A stretch of 64,000 nucleotides of DNA from Chrysaora quinquecirrha (GCA_014526335.1 JACTAT010000016.1:6069346-6133345); one strand, 5' to 3'. Counted from the stretch's first letter, positions 35,717 to 48,224 are shown. The notes: a model not told the origin generated them from the letters alone. A program made the numbers and translations.

Positions 35717-36839
35717 GAAAAACATTTTCAAATTTTCATATCATTTCAATCCTATCTAAAATTCTATTTACAGTACAAAGTGTCAAAATTCTTCATTTTG
35801 CATCACAGATAAGAAATCGAATCGTGTCCTAATACCACTTGAGAATATTTTGAAGGCATTTTTAGTTTTTACCCTATTCTGACCAGGCCAGTTTTTCGAA
35901 GTTTTTTACCTTTACCTTAAGGAGGAGTGCGGCGTTTTTTGCCCTAGCTATCTCAGCAACTATAACATGTATGATGTTCAAACTTAGTACATGTACACAT
36001 CCAATGATTGATGCTCAAACAATAGCATATTTATCGTGTTAGTCACGCTAGTTGGTGGTAGGCAAGGAAATATATGAAGTCTAATACAAAAAAATTCAGC
36101 TCTGTGGGCAAATCTGCCTACTCTAACTGACAATATTCATGAAAAGGTCGATTTGGGTAACAATAATACGAACTTATGCGCTGCTGGCATGATCAAGTGA
36201 TTTTGTGGACCATATCCAATATTCGAGTTGTACAAAATCTAAATTTCGGCCATGCTTTATTGCTTTTTTGTCCAACCCATTCCCTCCAGAAATTGCTTTC
36301 CTTTGGAGCTAGAGTAATGACATATGATAACATCATTATCAAAATATGCTATTGAAGTCCCTTAAAAATCGACCTTCCTTATTATCAGTAAAAATCCAGG
36401 AGTCTCTATACATTTTGTTACTAGTAGCTATTTTCTATTACCTTGCAAATAATCAGCAAATTCTGATAAGATTTACTGGAAAAATATGCATTTATATGTG
36501 GCTTCGGCAAGACTGCTTTCCATATAAGGCAATGGCACGTAATCTATCATCGTTATCATTATGGGGATTTTGTGTGTCAAGTTGTAGCTTATGCATATAG
36601 GCTTCAAATCACCCTGGTTTGGAAGCTTACATCCATCACACGACAATACAGTTACAATGAAAGGTGGAGGGGGACCAGCCCCCCATCCTCCAGGAAGATT
36701 AGTGTATTAGCAATTTTCTTTGCGTATAATTTTTTATAGAAATAAAAAGAGGAAGAGAAAGACCATAATTCCAGACAAAATTTCGAGTTTACGCTAACCA
36801 TAGAATATTTGAATTGACGTAAACATTATAATTTAACCC
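35717..36839. other. No feature recognised
   Basis: Non-repetitive AT-rich DNA. A purine-rich GGTGGAGGGGGACC run at 36664-36677 lies next to AGCCCCCCATCC. The frame at 36346-36600 shows no domain. Confidence 0.4.
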
Positions 36840-37239
36840 AGGGGGGTACTCATTAACTTTCAATATGGGGGGTCCATGCCACTTTTTCCTTGCACACCCC
36901 CAAATATTGAGTTTAATGTTTTGGAGACCCCAAATATTGATATCTATTTTTGGACACCTAAAATGTTCTCTCGTGTTTAGTCATCAGTTTCATGACAATT
37001 TACAATTCATAAGCTCTTGGCAGTGGCATGGGTCATTGTAATGAATCGCACCAAATCGCAAGGTTCTTCTGTCAGATTTGTGGAGCCTAAATAGTGAATT
37101 TTTGTCCATGTTATTTAAATTCACAGTTCTTCATTTTCACCCCAAATATTGAATAAGCTTAAGATTTCGGACCCCAAATATTGGCATGGACCCCAACGAA
37201 AATTTTTACCCATTGTACCAAAGTTAATGAGTACCCCTT
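36840..37239. mobile_element. MITE with GGGGTACTCATTAAC ends
   Basis: The left end AGGGGGGTACTCATTAACTT and the right end AAGTTAATGAGTACCCCTT are inverted copies. Just inside, GGGGGGTCCATGCCA is mirrored by TTGGCATGGACCCC. Interior CCCCAAATATTGA words repeat. Non-coding; ~350 bp upstream of gene B. Confidence 0.85.
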
Positions 37240-37587
37240 TAAATGCGTCGAGTTGTTAATTCAAAGATCAAAGTCGATTTTTATGGCATCATCACGAATT
37301 TGATATATCAGTCTTTGTACCCGCTGTTATCGAGCTTAATTCATTACTATTCTTATTATAATCATCATTACTATTTTCTTTACTATTATGTATCACTGTT
37401 TTCATAACTAGCATGGCTAATACTATACGAGACTATCGATATGATATTCCCTTTAGATCCTCCATACACACAGTTTCTATGTTTGTATTTCTTCCTGATT
37501 TTCTTGTTTGGCTAGTGAAGAACAGGGTTTGCGATGCTTTGTATATCTATTAGGCAATGAAAAATGAATCTCCTTGTTTACTTACAG

Positions 37588-40500
37588 AAAAGAAAGAGAA
37601 AATATCAATTAGAAGAGACAAGATAACTGGCCTAAGAAAAACAAACCAGGCCGTGGAGATGCGGCCACTTCTATTTGATCCAAAAGCTCATGCAACCGGG
37701 GTTATTCCAGACGAAGTCGAAAAGGCAGCCCAGAGCGTCTTTTTTTTTATCACCCAAGAACAGCAAGATACGTTCAGGTATCTGAAACACACCAGTAGCT
37801 GTTAAATTGACAAAGGAGGGAGAGAGTAAAGTGCTTCAACTAGATCCGGAAGACACCAGTGGTGGAAAAGCGTTCAGATTGGAAAAAACAGGAAGTGAAG
37901 ACACATACTACATAGCTGCCAGGGATGATGACGACACAGAAAACGTTGGATACCTGTATTTGTCAGATCTTACAAAGGGGTTCTTGAATCCCAGTAACAG
38001 GTGAAAGTTTTTACTTTACCTCAGCCTAATTACTTAAGCAACTTAAGCAAAGGGGACAGGAGCCAAATTTTTCATGAAATCATGAACAATATTTAAGTGT
38101 CCCCCATATGTCCCTGGGCACTTTTCCTTTTCTTTTGGTTTGAAATTTATTTTTTTTGCTGAAAGAATTGTTTACCAAAAAGTGTCTTGAAGAAATGTTA
38201 ATCAAAACCACTTTTCCCTGCGCTTGCAACAAGGTTTGCATATAACATAATTCTTTTTAGTCCATTAAAAACGATTATTGTGTAATTATATGTTGATAAG
38301 AAGAAGGAATTGCCTGCAATCAACATCAACTGATGAACAGAAAAAAAGGATAAACACTTACAGTTTACTTTGCTTTGCTTTGCTTTGCTTTGCTTTGCTT
38401 TGCTTTGCTTTGCTTTGCTTTGCTTTGCTTTGCTTTCTTCGCTTTCTTTGCTTCGCTTTGCTTTGCTTTGCTTTGCTTTCTTCGCTTTGCTTTGCTTTAC
38501 TTTGCTTTGCTTTGCTTTGCTTTGCTTTCTTTGCTTTGCTTTGCTTTGCTTTGCTTTGCTTTGCTTTGCTTTGCTTTGCTTTGCTTTGCTTTGCTTTGCT
38601 TTGCTTTGCTTTGCTTTGCTTGCTTTGCTTTGCTTTGCTTTGCTTTGCTTTGCTTTGCTTTGCTTTGCTTTGCTTTGCTTTGCTTTGCTTTGCTTTGCTT
38701 TGCTTTGCTTTGCTTTGCTTTGCTTTGCTTTTTGCTTTGCTTTGCTTTGCTTTGCTTTGCTTTGCTTTGCTTTTTGCTTTGCTTTGCTTTGCTTTGCTTT
38801 GCTTTGCTTTGCTTTTGCTTTGCTTTGCTTTGCTTTGCTTTGCTTTGCTTTGCTTTGCTTTGCTTTTTGCTTTGCTTTGCTTTGCTTTGCTTTGCTTTGC
38901 TTTGCTTTGCTTTGCTTTGCTTTGCTTTTTGCTTTGCTTTGCTTTGCTTTGCTTTGCTTTGCTTTGCTTTGCTTTGCTTTGCTTTGCTTTGCTTTGCTTT
39001 GCTTTGCTTTGCTTTGCTTTGCTTTGCTTTGCTTTGCTTTGCTTTGCTTTGCTTTGCTTTGCTTTGCTTTCTTCGCTTTGCTTTGCTTTGCTTTGCTTTG
39101 CTTTGCTTTGCTTTGCTTTGCTTTGCTTTCTTTGCTTTGCTTTGCTTTGCTTTGCTTTGCTTTCTTTGCTTTGCTTTGCTTTGCTTTGCTTTGCTTTGCT
39201 TTGCTTTGCTTTGCTTTGCTTTCTTCGCTTCGCTTTGCTTTGCTTTGCTTTGCTTCCCTTTCTTTGCTTTATTTTACTTTGCTTTATTTTGCTTTACTTT
39301 GCTTGGTTTTACTTTGCTTTGCTTTGCTTTCTTTTTTTCGCTTTGCTTTGCTTTGCTTTGCTTTTGCTAAATGTAAATGCATAATGCAAAGAAAGGGAAC
39401 TGCGGGATTATGGGAAAACAATGAACGCTATTGTTGTCGGTTGGAAATTTACGTCCCTCGGACCGCGGAATCACCTTGGAGACTATTGTTTCTTGCGGGA
39501 ATCCACTTTTTGAACGGCGCTTGACTTTTCGATCACGCTGGTTTCAAACACGTTATCAACTGACGTTGCTTCCGTGAAGAAATAACGATTTGCACTCGAT
39601 ATTGCACCCTTGTATTATTTTGGCTGTTCTACTATATCTGACAAATTAATTTATATAACTCTGCAAGTATAACTACCAGCAAGTGGTAAGCTATCGCAGA
39701 CATTGCTACCATGGCCATCGTAGACAAACAAACCCAAATGACAATAGTCGGAAAATTTAAAAATATTCTTCTTGATAGGAGCACCCAAACACCTGACACT
39801 GAATGTGAATTTATAAAATTGGAATCTTGTCTTCATGAAAATCATATCAGTTTTTGTCCACATCACTCTCGCATTTCTCTTTGTGCAATTTGAAGGAAAC
39901 ACAGAACTATCATTCTTTCGTGAATTTAGTAATGACGAGGCAGACGATAAAAAAACTTCGAATTGATGTTATTGTTATGAATAGAACCAATGATGTCTCC
40001 AATGTTATTATATTCACGTGTCATCGATGCATTATATCTCTGTACTCATTATAATTGTGCATTGTATGTCCTCACATTGATGTTATAAAGAATAGCAGAA
40101 GACTTCGAGACTCAGTCGTGATTTCAAGTCTGATGTGAAAGTTGTGTTTTCTCTGTCTCCGCTTTGAGGACCATAAAGCGCTACATTATCCATAAATTTG
40201 AATTTGAACCGAAATAAACATTCATATGCATATATAAGAATAATGAATGTTATTGAATATTAATGTTTATTTCCGAGAACTCGCCTAGGGAGAAGTTTTA
40301 CAAACTAATCCATTTTTTTTCACAATCCCTTAGCCTTACAAATGCAGGACAAAAATTTGCTTTTTAAATAAAGCCAAGGTGCTGAATTCGAATATGCGGT
40401 CAAAATGTTCGTATGAAGAATTCTCTGAAATTTCAAATACCCGGCCCTTAGTTGAGAAGTGTTATACTCCCCCAAGCTCTATACAGAAGTGTCTCATTAA

Positions 40501-43176
40501 TAAATATTTCCTCGCTCAAAACAGCAACTTGCACAAAAAAGTAAAATGATTTTCAACCCAAATGAAACTTAGATCTAATATCTATTCACCCATTAGGACC
40601 ACCTACGACACACGTTTTTTTTTTATAAGAAAGTTTTTTTGGGCCAGTATTGAAACTTTCTTAGATTTTTCACGTTTTCAGTACCAAAACTTTCTTGTCA
40701 CTTTCTTAGCAAAAATTTTAGAATGCAGTATTTCTAATGCACAGTTTAAGGCACTGTATACATTGCACAAATACCACGTTTTTCCGGTAAGAAAATCTTG
40801 GACAAAATATATTGGAACACCTGTTATTTCCAATCCTGCATTACTTGATGGATCTAAAATACACAATTTAACTTTGCTATTATCTATTGATTCCCCTTTT
40901 CTCCCTATTGGTTACAATGTTGTTTCGAACAAAAGTTGTACTTGTTCAAAACTACCAACATTGTTTTGGGGACTAAAAGGGTAAAACTGAAGTTATAAAA
41001 GGGAAGAATTCCTTGGAGAGTTATTTTGTCCAAGATAGACGTAGAAAATCAATGAAATAGGCCTAAGGAAATTATTCCCAGAATTTCCTCGGATTGAAAG
41101 AAAGGCCCCATCTTGTTCCAAATATTTTGTCCAAGTTGAGTTCTAAAAGTTCCTTCATAGTTCCTTAATTTTAACTGCACATACAGTGGTCTTAAGAATA
41201 AAAGAGAGACTACTCAAAGAAACATTGGATACATGCTTAACGTACAATTTATGTGATTTTCGACTGCAAATGAATGGAACTGGCTTTCTAGTTTTTGATT
41301 ATTTGCAGTGACAAAAGTATTCAATATTCAAAAGTTCCTTAATGATTTTCTCTTTAGTAGTATAAGTTCTTTAAATTTTCGGACCTTCTACATGTAGTTT
41401 CCTTACAAAGTGGTTCTTCATAAAAAAGCGTGTACATATATCTATTTGCTAGACTGGTGAAGTGTGTGAAAGAGACATAACAGTTACACAGGGAAAAAGG
41501 ATAGTAAACGCCTACGGACCTGCTAATCCTACTTTGATTGATGCTGATTCTGTTGTGGATATCTTTTGGAGAGAAGACAAAGTGACGACTACCGATCAAT
41601 CATTAACCAAATTTGATGAAGTCGTCGGAACTGGAAATGCTGGTTCTACAGGTATAAGCCTCATTCTGTTTGGTCCTTTGTTTTTCCACAAACCCTTCAT
41701 TGCTTCTGACATTCTTCTGTTGTGTGTATCCCCCCACCCACCCACCGTACTGAAATATCCTCCACAATACTAATGGTATCGCCGAACAGTACTGATCGTA
41801 TCGCCCCACAGTACTGATGGTATCCCTCCATAGTACTGAATATCCTCCACAGTACTGATGGTATCCCTCCAAAGTACTGAACAGCCTCCACAATACTGAT
41901 GGTATCCCTCCACAGTACTGAATTCCTCCACAGTACTGAAGGTATCCCTCCACTGTACTAATGGTAGCCCTCCACAGTTCTGATGGTATCCCCCCACAAT
42001 ACTGAACACCCTCTCATGTCATGGTAGAATCCCCCCACAGTACTGATGATATCCTTCCACAGTACTGATGGTATCCCCCTACAGTACTGAACACCCTCCA
42101 CAGTACTGATGATATCCTTCCACAGTACTGATGGTATCCCCCTACAGTACTGAACACCCTCTCATGTCATGGTAGAATCCCCCCACAGTACTGATGATAT
42201 CCTTCCACAGTACTGATGGTATCCCCCTACAGTACTGAACACCCTCCACAGTACTGATGATATCCTTCCACAGTACTGATGGTATCCCCTACAGTACTGA
42301 ACACCCTCCACAGTACTGATGATATCCTTCCACAGTACTGATGGTATCCCCCTACAGTACTGAACACCCTCCACAGTACTGATGATATCCTTCCACAGTA
42401 CTGATGGTATCCCCCTACAGTACTGAACACCCTCCACAGTACTGATGATATCCTTCCACAGTACTGATGGTATCCCCCTACAGTACTGAACACCCTCCCA
42501 TGTACTGATTGTATCCTCGCACACCACTGAACTCCCTCCAATGTACTGATGGCATCCCCCACAGTACTGATGATATCCCCCACAGTACTGAACACCCTCC
42601 ACGGTACTGAATATCCTGCACAATACTGCACAGACGTTCTCCAGGGTGATAACATTTGAGATCAATATACACTGGAAGATGATCGTATATTTTGACAACG
42701 ACACCAAAATAGGGCAGGAGAAGGAGAACACTCAATCTGCAAAATTTCTAGGCTATCAGTGCCAATCTCTTTGTAAGCTTTTATTGATTGCTGTAACTAT
42801 ACAATACAGACACTCAATCAAAAAGGATATCCAAAAAGATATAAATTCTAAAGGCATTGAGACTCTTCACTTCTATTTTATTAAATCAATGAATTATAGA
42901 ACAATCAATTGATGTTTTTACTATACCGCAGCCGATGGTGCCAGAACGACAGTGTCAGACCAGACTTCTGAAACCAGCAAAAATTATACGTCGACAGTCG
43001 AAAGTGACAGCTACCAAAGCACAATGCCGAAAGAAAAAACAACCTTCACCTTCCAGCAAGTCATTGTCGGAAAGATAACTCAATATGACGAAGTGGAGTT
43101 AATAATAGATGTTAAGGGTAAAAAATTCAAAGGTTGCAGGATCTATGAAAAGAAGACACAGTTTGAAACTTATTGA
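37588..43176 (+). CDS. Gene B: diverged relative of gene A, disrupted first exon
   Basis: The 5' exon (acceptor CTTACAG at 37587, first ATG 37659, donor AACAG|GTGAAA at 38000) aligns with the first ~110 residues of gene A, for example DPKAHATG against DNVRATG and ENVGYLYLSDL against ETGFLYVSEH. Two frame changes interrupt it: one at a T run (37739-37748) and one near 37785-37792, the second beside stops in the other frames. These are either true lesions or assembly errors. Downstream exons are 41453-41651 and 42932-43176, joined in phase (ACAG|GTATAAG; ACCGCAG). The end is Thr/Ser-rich then alternating polar/hydrophobic (QQVIVGKITQYDEVELIIDV), which loosely recalls the strand-forming part of aerolysin-type proteins, but I cannot confirm that. 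The part matching the second half of gene A's exon 1 was not found, and the 38000 and 41453 phases do not agree, so an exon is missing or unseen. Confidence 0.5.
38368..39366. repeat. (TTTGC)n pentanucleotide array, ~1 kb
   Basis: About 190 copies of CTTTG with scattered variants (TTCTTCG, TTTTTGC) lie in a predicted intron of gene B. With one unit of five bases, all three forward frames are open and read Leu-Cys-Phe-Ala strings. The three long frames here are therefore artefacts. Confidence 0.98.
39367..40610 (+). other. Unrecognised sequence in a predicted gene-B intron
   Basis: No exon with similarity to the missing half of the trefoil domain was found. A degenerate dispersed repeat (GGTGCTGAATTCGAAT, then GGCCCTTAGTTGA) at 40250-40460 is shared with 9690-9960. 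Confidence 0.4.
40611..41432. mobile_element. Composite CACG-end MITEs (AAGAAAG and AAGGAAC types)
   Basis: The left part, 40611-40790, is the end of an AAGAAAG copy (CACGTTTTTTTTTTATAAG, then CTTTCTTAG and CTTTCTTGTCACTTTCTTAG). The right part, 41130-41432, repeats AGTTCCTT and ends CTTCATAAAAAAGCGTG before TA. Two subfamily copies have been joined or nested; the right terminus falls 21 bases before the 41453 exon. Confidence 0.6.
41730..42640. repeat. Minisatellite, CAGTACTGATGGTATCC family
   Basis: About 20-22-bp units of CCACAGTACTGATGGTATCCC alternate with CCACAGTACTGAACACCCT and CAGTACTGATGATATCCTT. They form a higher-order ~60-bp cycle repeated at least five times between 42030 and 42490. 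It lies in the predicted intron between the last two exons of gene B. Related arrays are at 43930-44090 and 58070-58775. Confidence 0.95.
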
Positions 43177-43280
43177 AAGAATGTAATTTGTTGATGCTAA
43201 TGTAACTTGTTGACAAGCATATAAACATTATTAGCAATAAGATTTTGCAGAAGTTTCCGATTGCACCTGTCTGTGGAAGA

Positions 43281-43286
43281 AATAAA
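43281..43286 (+). promoter_or_regulatory. Putative polyadenylation signal of gene B
   Basis: AATAAA lies 105 bases after the TGA-side end of the last exon at 43176, with TTTTTCTTG just downstream. This is normal spacing for a short animal 3' UTR. Confidence 0.55.
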
Positions 43287-43764
43287 ATATATTTTTCTTG
43301 TTCCAGAACAGAGAGCTCCTTTTTTGTTTGTCTGATTTCTGTCCATGGTGCGGAGTACAGTAGTTATTCGATTTTCAAATGTGCATAATACAAAATTCCG
43401 AATAATGGATAACGTGTAATCGCAACAAGGATCAGTTACAAACTAATGAAGATAAGTTCTTTAAACTATTTTTTAAAAAGACATTCTCCGTTTACTTGAG
43501 CTTTGAGGTTTCAAGGTGATACTTTCTGCGTGACATTTTGAACTTCAAGTTGTTATGGTGCAAAGGAAAATAGAATATCCGCTGAATAATGCTTTCGCAG
43601 TTGAAAAGTTTCAACGGACCGGATAATCTAAGTCCGAAAAAACGATGGGGTCGGATAATTGAATAACTAATGTATGGGACCTGCTGCACGTAACGTTATT
43701 AAATTTCACTAGTTTGGCAATATTTCTTATGAATTTATATTTTTTTGTAGTACAGAACTTAAAA

Positions 43765-43905
43765 TTGCGATAAAAAGCGGAATCATTTTGTGTCATACTT
43801 AAAAGTTATTTTTCGCCTGACATTCCTCGGAAACGTCAGAAACAGACCGAAACAAATCACTAAGGTGGTAATACCCAGATGCGGGTCGAAATGCATCAGC
43901 AGAAA
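43765..43905. repeat. Partial inverted copy of the 11.0-11.4 kb element
   Basis: AAGCGGAATCATTTT, TCATACTTAAAAG, TTTTTCGCCTGACATTCCTC and ACCCAGATGCGGGTCGAAATGC match the inverse of 11280-11425. Only one side of the element is present. Confidence 0.7.
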
Positions 43906-43929
43906 AGCGAAGGTAGATGATCACAAGCG

Positions 43930-44095
43930 AAACCATCATGATATCCCTCCGCGCTACTCATGGTATCCCCCCCGGCGCGACTGAACTTACACTACTCAGA
44001 TCCCCCCCCCGTTCAACTCATGATATCCCTCCACCTAACTAAATATTCTCGACAGTAATGCACGTCCCCCACACTACGGCACACACGTGGTATGG
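43930..44095. repeat. Degenerate relic of the TACTGATGGTATCC minisatellite
   Basis: Words such as CATGATATCCCTCC, CTACTCATGGTATCCC and CGACTGAACTTACACTACTC keep the period and word order of the 41.7-kb array with many changes. A C-rich run lies at 44002-44011. Confidence 0.65.
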
Positions 44096-44624
44096 GGTGC
44101 TTTTTTTGAGAAATACAAGCAAAATAAGCTTTGCTTTTCTCGGGCCGTGCAGATTTACATACTCTTTTGTATTAATTATACTGTAGCTGTAAAGATGTTT
44201 TTCTGCAAATAAAATTGAATTGAATTAAATCGAGGAGGCTGGAACTCCAGAAACCCCCCAAACGGATTAAGGTTAATGTAAGAACAATGAGCAATTGTGT
44301 AGTAGGTTGACACTCATGGATACACAGTTTCCAGATACTGCCGCAAAATTCAACAATAGAAAGATACAGTGATGAAAATAGTCGATTTGGTCACTTCGTT
44401 AGCATTCGCATATTGCCATTTGCATTAAATGATTGACAAACCAAGCATAACAAGCATGCCAAAGATTCTACACACCACGATCAACGAATCTTACCCAGTT
44501 CTGTCCAGAATTGAGTTCTACCATGGCTGACACATTTCAGGTGACTTTTAAATTCCTTTAGAACACACATGCCCCGATTCAGAGAAGAAAAACAAGGTCT
44601 GATTTTGCTCCTTTGCTTCTTCTA

Positions 44625-46062
44625 ATCTCAGGAAATCGATTGAGCTTAGGGACCAACTGAAAGAGATAGCTAGAAAGTCTCCTAAAATGTGGTCAGCGTA
44701 TACCAAGCAACGAAATAGAGTAACCAAAGTAATTAAGTACTCTATTGAGGATTACTGTAAAGGGTTAATTGAGAAAAATAAAGGGGATCCATGTGGAAAA
44801 CAATCAACAAAGTTTTGGATAAAGATGTGAAATCCATATCGATCTCAAGTATATAACTCAACGGAAAAAACATTAACGAAAGAGCGTGATGTGCTGGAAG
44901 CATTGAATTCTCATTGTCTCCGTTGGACCAAAACTAGCAAGAAGCATAGAAACGAGGCCAAATGATAATGGCCTACAGCATGTTACGCCAGCAAACAACG
45001 AACTGCTGTTCAAAACAATCGACAAAACGTATGTGATGAATGCTATTAGTCACCTTAGGAACGGGAGAGCGTCTGGCCCAGATAAAGTCACTGTTCTCTG
45101 GTAAAAGACGCGAGCGAATTTATTGCTTATCCCTTTATGATGATTTATAGCTCATCATATATAAATGGTTCATTTCCCGACATTTGGAAATCAGCGAGAG
45201 TTACCCCTAATTACAAGTCGGGCCCAAAAATTGACCTTCATAACTACAGGCCCATCTCTGTAATCTCAGTGTTTTCAAGGTTACTACAGCAGATAGGACA
45301 CGATCAACTGTTTGAATTTCTAAAAAGCAAAAAAAAAAGAACTTCAAACAACCAAGCAGCTTTTCGTAAGCTCCACTCCACAATAACATCGCTCATAAGT
45401 AGCACTGTCCGTGTATCGCAGCAATGTCAATCTCACAATTTTTCTCGCCCTTAAGAAAGCGTTCGATACTGTCAATCACGATATACTATACAAAAAAATT
45501 GCGTGCATATGGAATATAGGAGAAAACCTGAGGATTGGCTCAAATCCTACCTAAATAATAGAAAACAGTTTTGTAACCTGAACGGTCAGAATTCAAAAGC
45601 CGAAGAAGAAACCTGTGGTATCCCTCGAGGTTCTTGCTTAGGCCTTCTTCTTTTCATCATCTACTTGAATGACTTAGAAAAGTGTATTGAGATTCAGCTG
45701 CGTTATGCCGATGTTATCTGGAGTAGTCTGTCAAATACAAAACTAGCTGCTCTGCAACGTCTTCAAGATCGGGCGTATTCAAGAATAGCAACCGCAAGGT
45801 TTAAAAATAGCTGGTTAACTTCTTGGTCCAACGTAGAAAATCTTTTCCGTAACGACGATCATGGATCTTGAACAATATGCCCATGGGAAGAACATCAATC
45901 GAGATCTTGAGGCACAAGATCTCCAACTCCCTATATATAAGACTGAATATGCTAAAAATGCTTCACTACACAGCTCTCAAGAGAAGCAATGATACACCCA
46001 CAGAAATTTGTGGCCTCACAACATTAGATCGTTTCAAAAGCAATTCAAAACGTATATAAAAT
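44625..46062 (+). mobile_element. LINE (non-LTR) reverse transcriptase, internally deleted
   Basis: 44640-44800 encodes a basic linker (LKEIARKSPKMWSAYTKQRN) that lies between endonuclease and reverse transcriptase in LINEs, and 45040-45090 reads HLRNGRASGPDKV. 45137-45454 carries SFPDIWKSARVTPNYKSGP and NYRPISVISVFSRLL, the conserved early RT motifs. 45503-45871 carries ETCGIPRGSCLGLLLFIIYL (usual form PQGSxLGPLLF). The sequence then passes straight to YADVIWSSL and LQRLQDRAYSRI, which belong to the far C-terminal side. The segment holding the catalytic YADD box is gone. Frameshifts near 45105, 45450 and 45500 add to the decay. Confidence 0.85.
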
Positions 46063-47043
46063 GCTAGACACCAACATAACCCCCTGGAAGAACAGCATGA
46101 TTAAGTTTATTAGGATTATTATATCTTGATGTCCGTATGCTACAAGAGAAACCAGCGAAAGAATGCATTGGGATAGTCGTTCATGTATTGAATCAATAAG
46201 ATCTACATGTTTCATATTTTCTCATACTTGCATTGCATACGGGTAAGATATTTCTGTGTAAAGAGAGGAGGAAGTTCTGGCGCAGTAGAAACTGTTAGCG
46301 TGACTCGCTCCCATGTCTATGTCAGAAGATTTGCGAACTTCTCCTTAGCCTGAATAGATATTTAATTTGGGGAAATCACGAAGGAAAATTAGAATAACAG
46401 AAATGTGTTGTGTAAATACTGCCAAATATACTGAGATGTGCCTCCTTTTTCGGAACTTTCCCGAAATTCAAACTTGGTAATAAGATATGTTCGTGGAAAG
46501 AGTTTAAAAGAGGAGGTAGTTTTGGCGTAGCAGAAAATAAAGAAATCTTGAAAAGTATTGTTGTGAAAATTTTGTGTTTGCGCACAGTTACAACATGCTG
46601 CAACTCCTCCTATACGTACGAAAACGTTCGCTTTTCTTGAATCCTCCTACCCCATCCTAAATAAGTTGTAAATTTATGTAATATGTTCTGGAGTGCGAGA
46701 ATTTTCAAAAATGTATAAGCAGAGTGTACGTCTATTATTGACACAAGAGGAGTCAACTGTTTGCTAGAGACTATTGACGGACTTCTATAACTGATCTGTG
46801 TATGTATGTATGTACAATGCGTAATTAATGCACTAAAGTGAATGACGGGTCAAAGTTAACAACTTGTTTGCAGCCTGGTCCACATATTAAGATACAAAGT
46901 TTAAAGACAATAGATAAGGCAGTTAAGGCATTTTGTTTCCTGGGCGGCACGTCCCTATCTGCAACTAAATCAAGTACTCTCCCCGATTCCACGATCATAT
47001 TTCTTTTGTTTCTAGAAATAGGGTTTTACCCCAGCAGTGGAGA
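46063..47043. other. No gene seen; dispersed GAGGAGG-GGCGCAGTAGAAA repeat
   Basis: GAGAGGAGGAAGTTCTGGCG followed by CAGTAGAAACTG at 46263-46295 recurs, more diverged, at 46510-46540 and at 63598-63632. It may be a short SINE-like piece, but no full element boundary is visible. Confidence 0.4.
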
Positions 47044-47495
47044 CAGTGGCGTAGCGGAGGTATGTGGGGCCCATAGTGAAGAAAGGGGACTGCGCCCCTT
47101 GTACCCCTGTCTTCTAAAAGGGACTAGGGAGCTGCAAATATGTCTAGAAGCTTTTTGGACACTTGTTTTTCCGTTACTTTTCGTCTTTCAGATTACACTC
47201 CTTCATATCGTTAAAGAAGGCCATAGGTTCTACCTTGTTCAGCAAATTAGCAGAAAACTATGTAACTACAGTACGTACCTAAAACATACATGTACAAAAG
47301 ACAGTTTCAAAGGCATATTGTTATAAACTTTTAGGTCTTACAGGAGGTTTCTTACAAGAAAATGCATTTATTTCATCTTAAAACGATGACTTCATTATGA
47401 CTTTATTTATAGTTTGGGGGCCTCCTTTTCATCCCTTATCAGCGAGGGCCCTTAGTGGTACGCCCTAAGGGTGACCACCGTCGGCTACGCCACTG
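47044..47495. mobile_element. Non-autonomous hAT element, CAGTGGCGTAGC ends
   Basis: The ends are CAGTGGCGTAGCGGAGG and the inverse CCGTCGGCTACGCCACTG. An exact 8-bp duplication AGTGGAGA flanks it (47036-47043 and 47496-47503), diagnostic of the hAT superfamily. It includes GGGGCCC and GGGCCCTTAGTGG blocks near the ends. No transposase. Confidence 0.9.
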
Positions 47496-47503
47496 AGTGG
47501 AGA

Positions 47504-48224
47504 CCTACAGAAAGATACTTATAAATCAGTAATTACATTAATATTTAGCCCATACTTACTTTATCTATGAAAGTTGGCTGCATATAAGCAAAATACATGA
47601 AAAAATAGGATAGGTAGGCATTAATAACACTTTCCACAAATATTTCCAGTTCGAAGATAATAATTTGGACCAAACGTGTTAAAAATTCAGCTGCATTTTA
47701 CCTCGTGCTAAAAACTACTTATAGCATATATTCTCATGTTATTGGGACCATATTCCTGGAATACGGATCCTTCTTTTAATAACAAAGGCACGTCTCAAAT
47801 TTCTGATTTTAGAATAATCTCACACACACCTACCTGCCCTTGATTGGAGAAGATGACATGGAATACACCATACTTATACTAACCCTGGTGTCCGTGGATG
47901 CCGGGTTGAAATTTTTTTAACTTTCCTTTAATAAAGTGGAGACTTTCTGGGATTCTCGTATAGTATCAATCGGCTTTTGTTTAGCTGAATTGTACAACTA
48001 ATAAGCATAATGTTGATTATTTTGACGTCAACATGGCTTCAAGAAATCGTAATCCCGTCGCAATATTTTTTCAATTGTACTACCTATTATTCAATTCTTT
48101 TAATTCATAACGTTTCTAAAAAATATTTTCGTCGAGGACACTCCGGAAAATGCCGATCACAAAGATATATTTTGTTTTGCGGTCTGTGGAGTGGTTCTTG
48201 AGTTATAAGCGAACATATATACAT
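47504..48224. other. No feature recognised
   Basis: AT-rich spacer with no supported frame, repeat or RNA. Confidence 0.4.

Noticed and set aside
38278..39524. Three long overlapping forward frames of 331-384 residues
   Set aside because: They are the CTTTG pentanucleotide array read in each frame (Leu-Cys-Phe-Ala strings); no coding signal outside the array.
41603..42735. Several 80-190-residue minus-strand frames with repeated QYCGG and STVEG motifs
   Set aside because: They arise from the minisatellite; the unit length keeps frames open by chance, and no splice or family evidence supports a repeat protein.
42646..42912. Possible extra exon of gene B between the minisatellite and the last exon
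   Set aside because: Its frame cannot join the 41651 donor (phase 1) without an immediate stop, whereas 41651 to 42932 joins cleanly.
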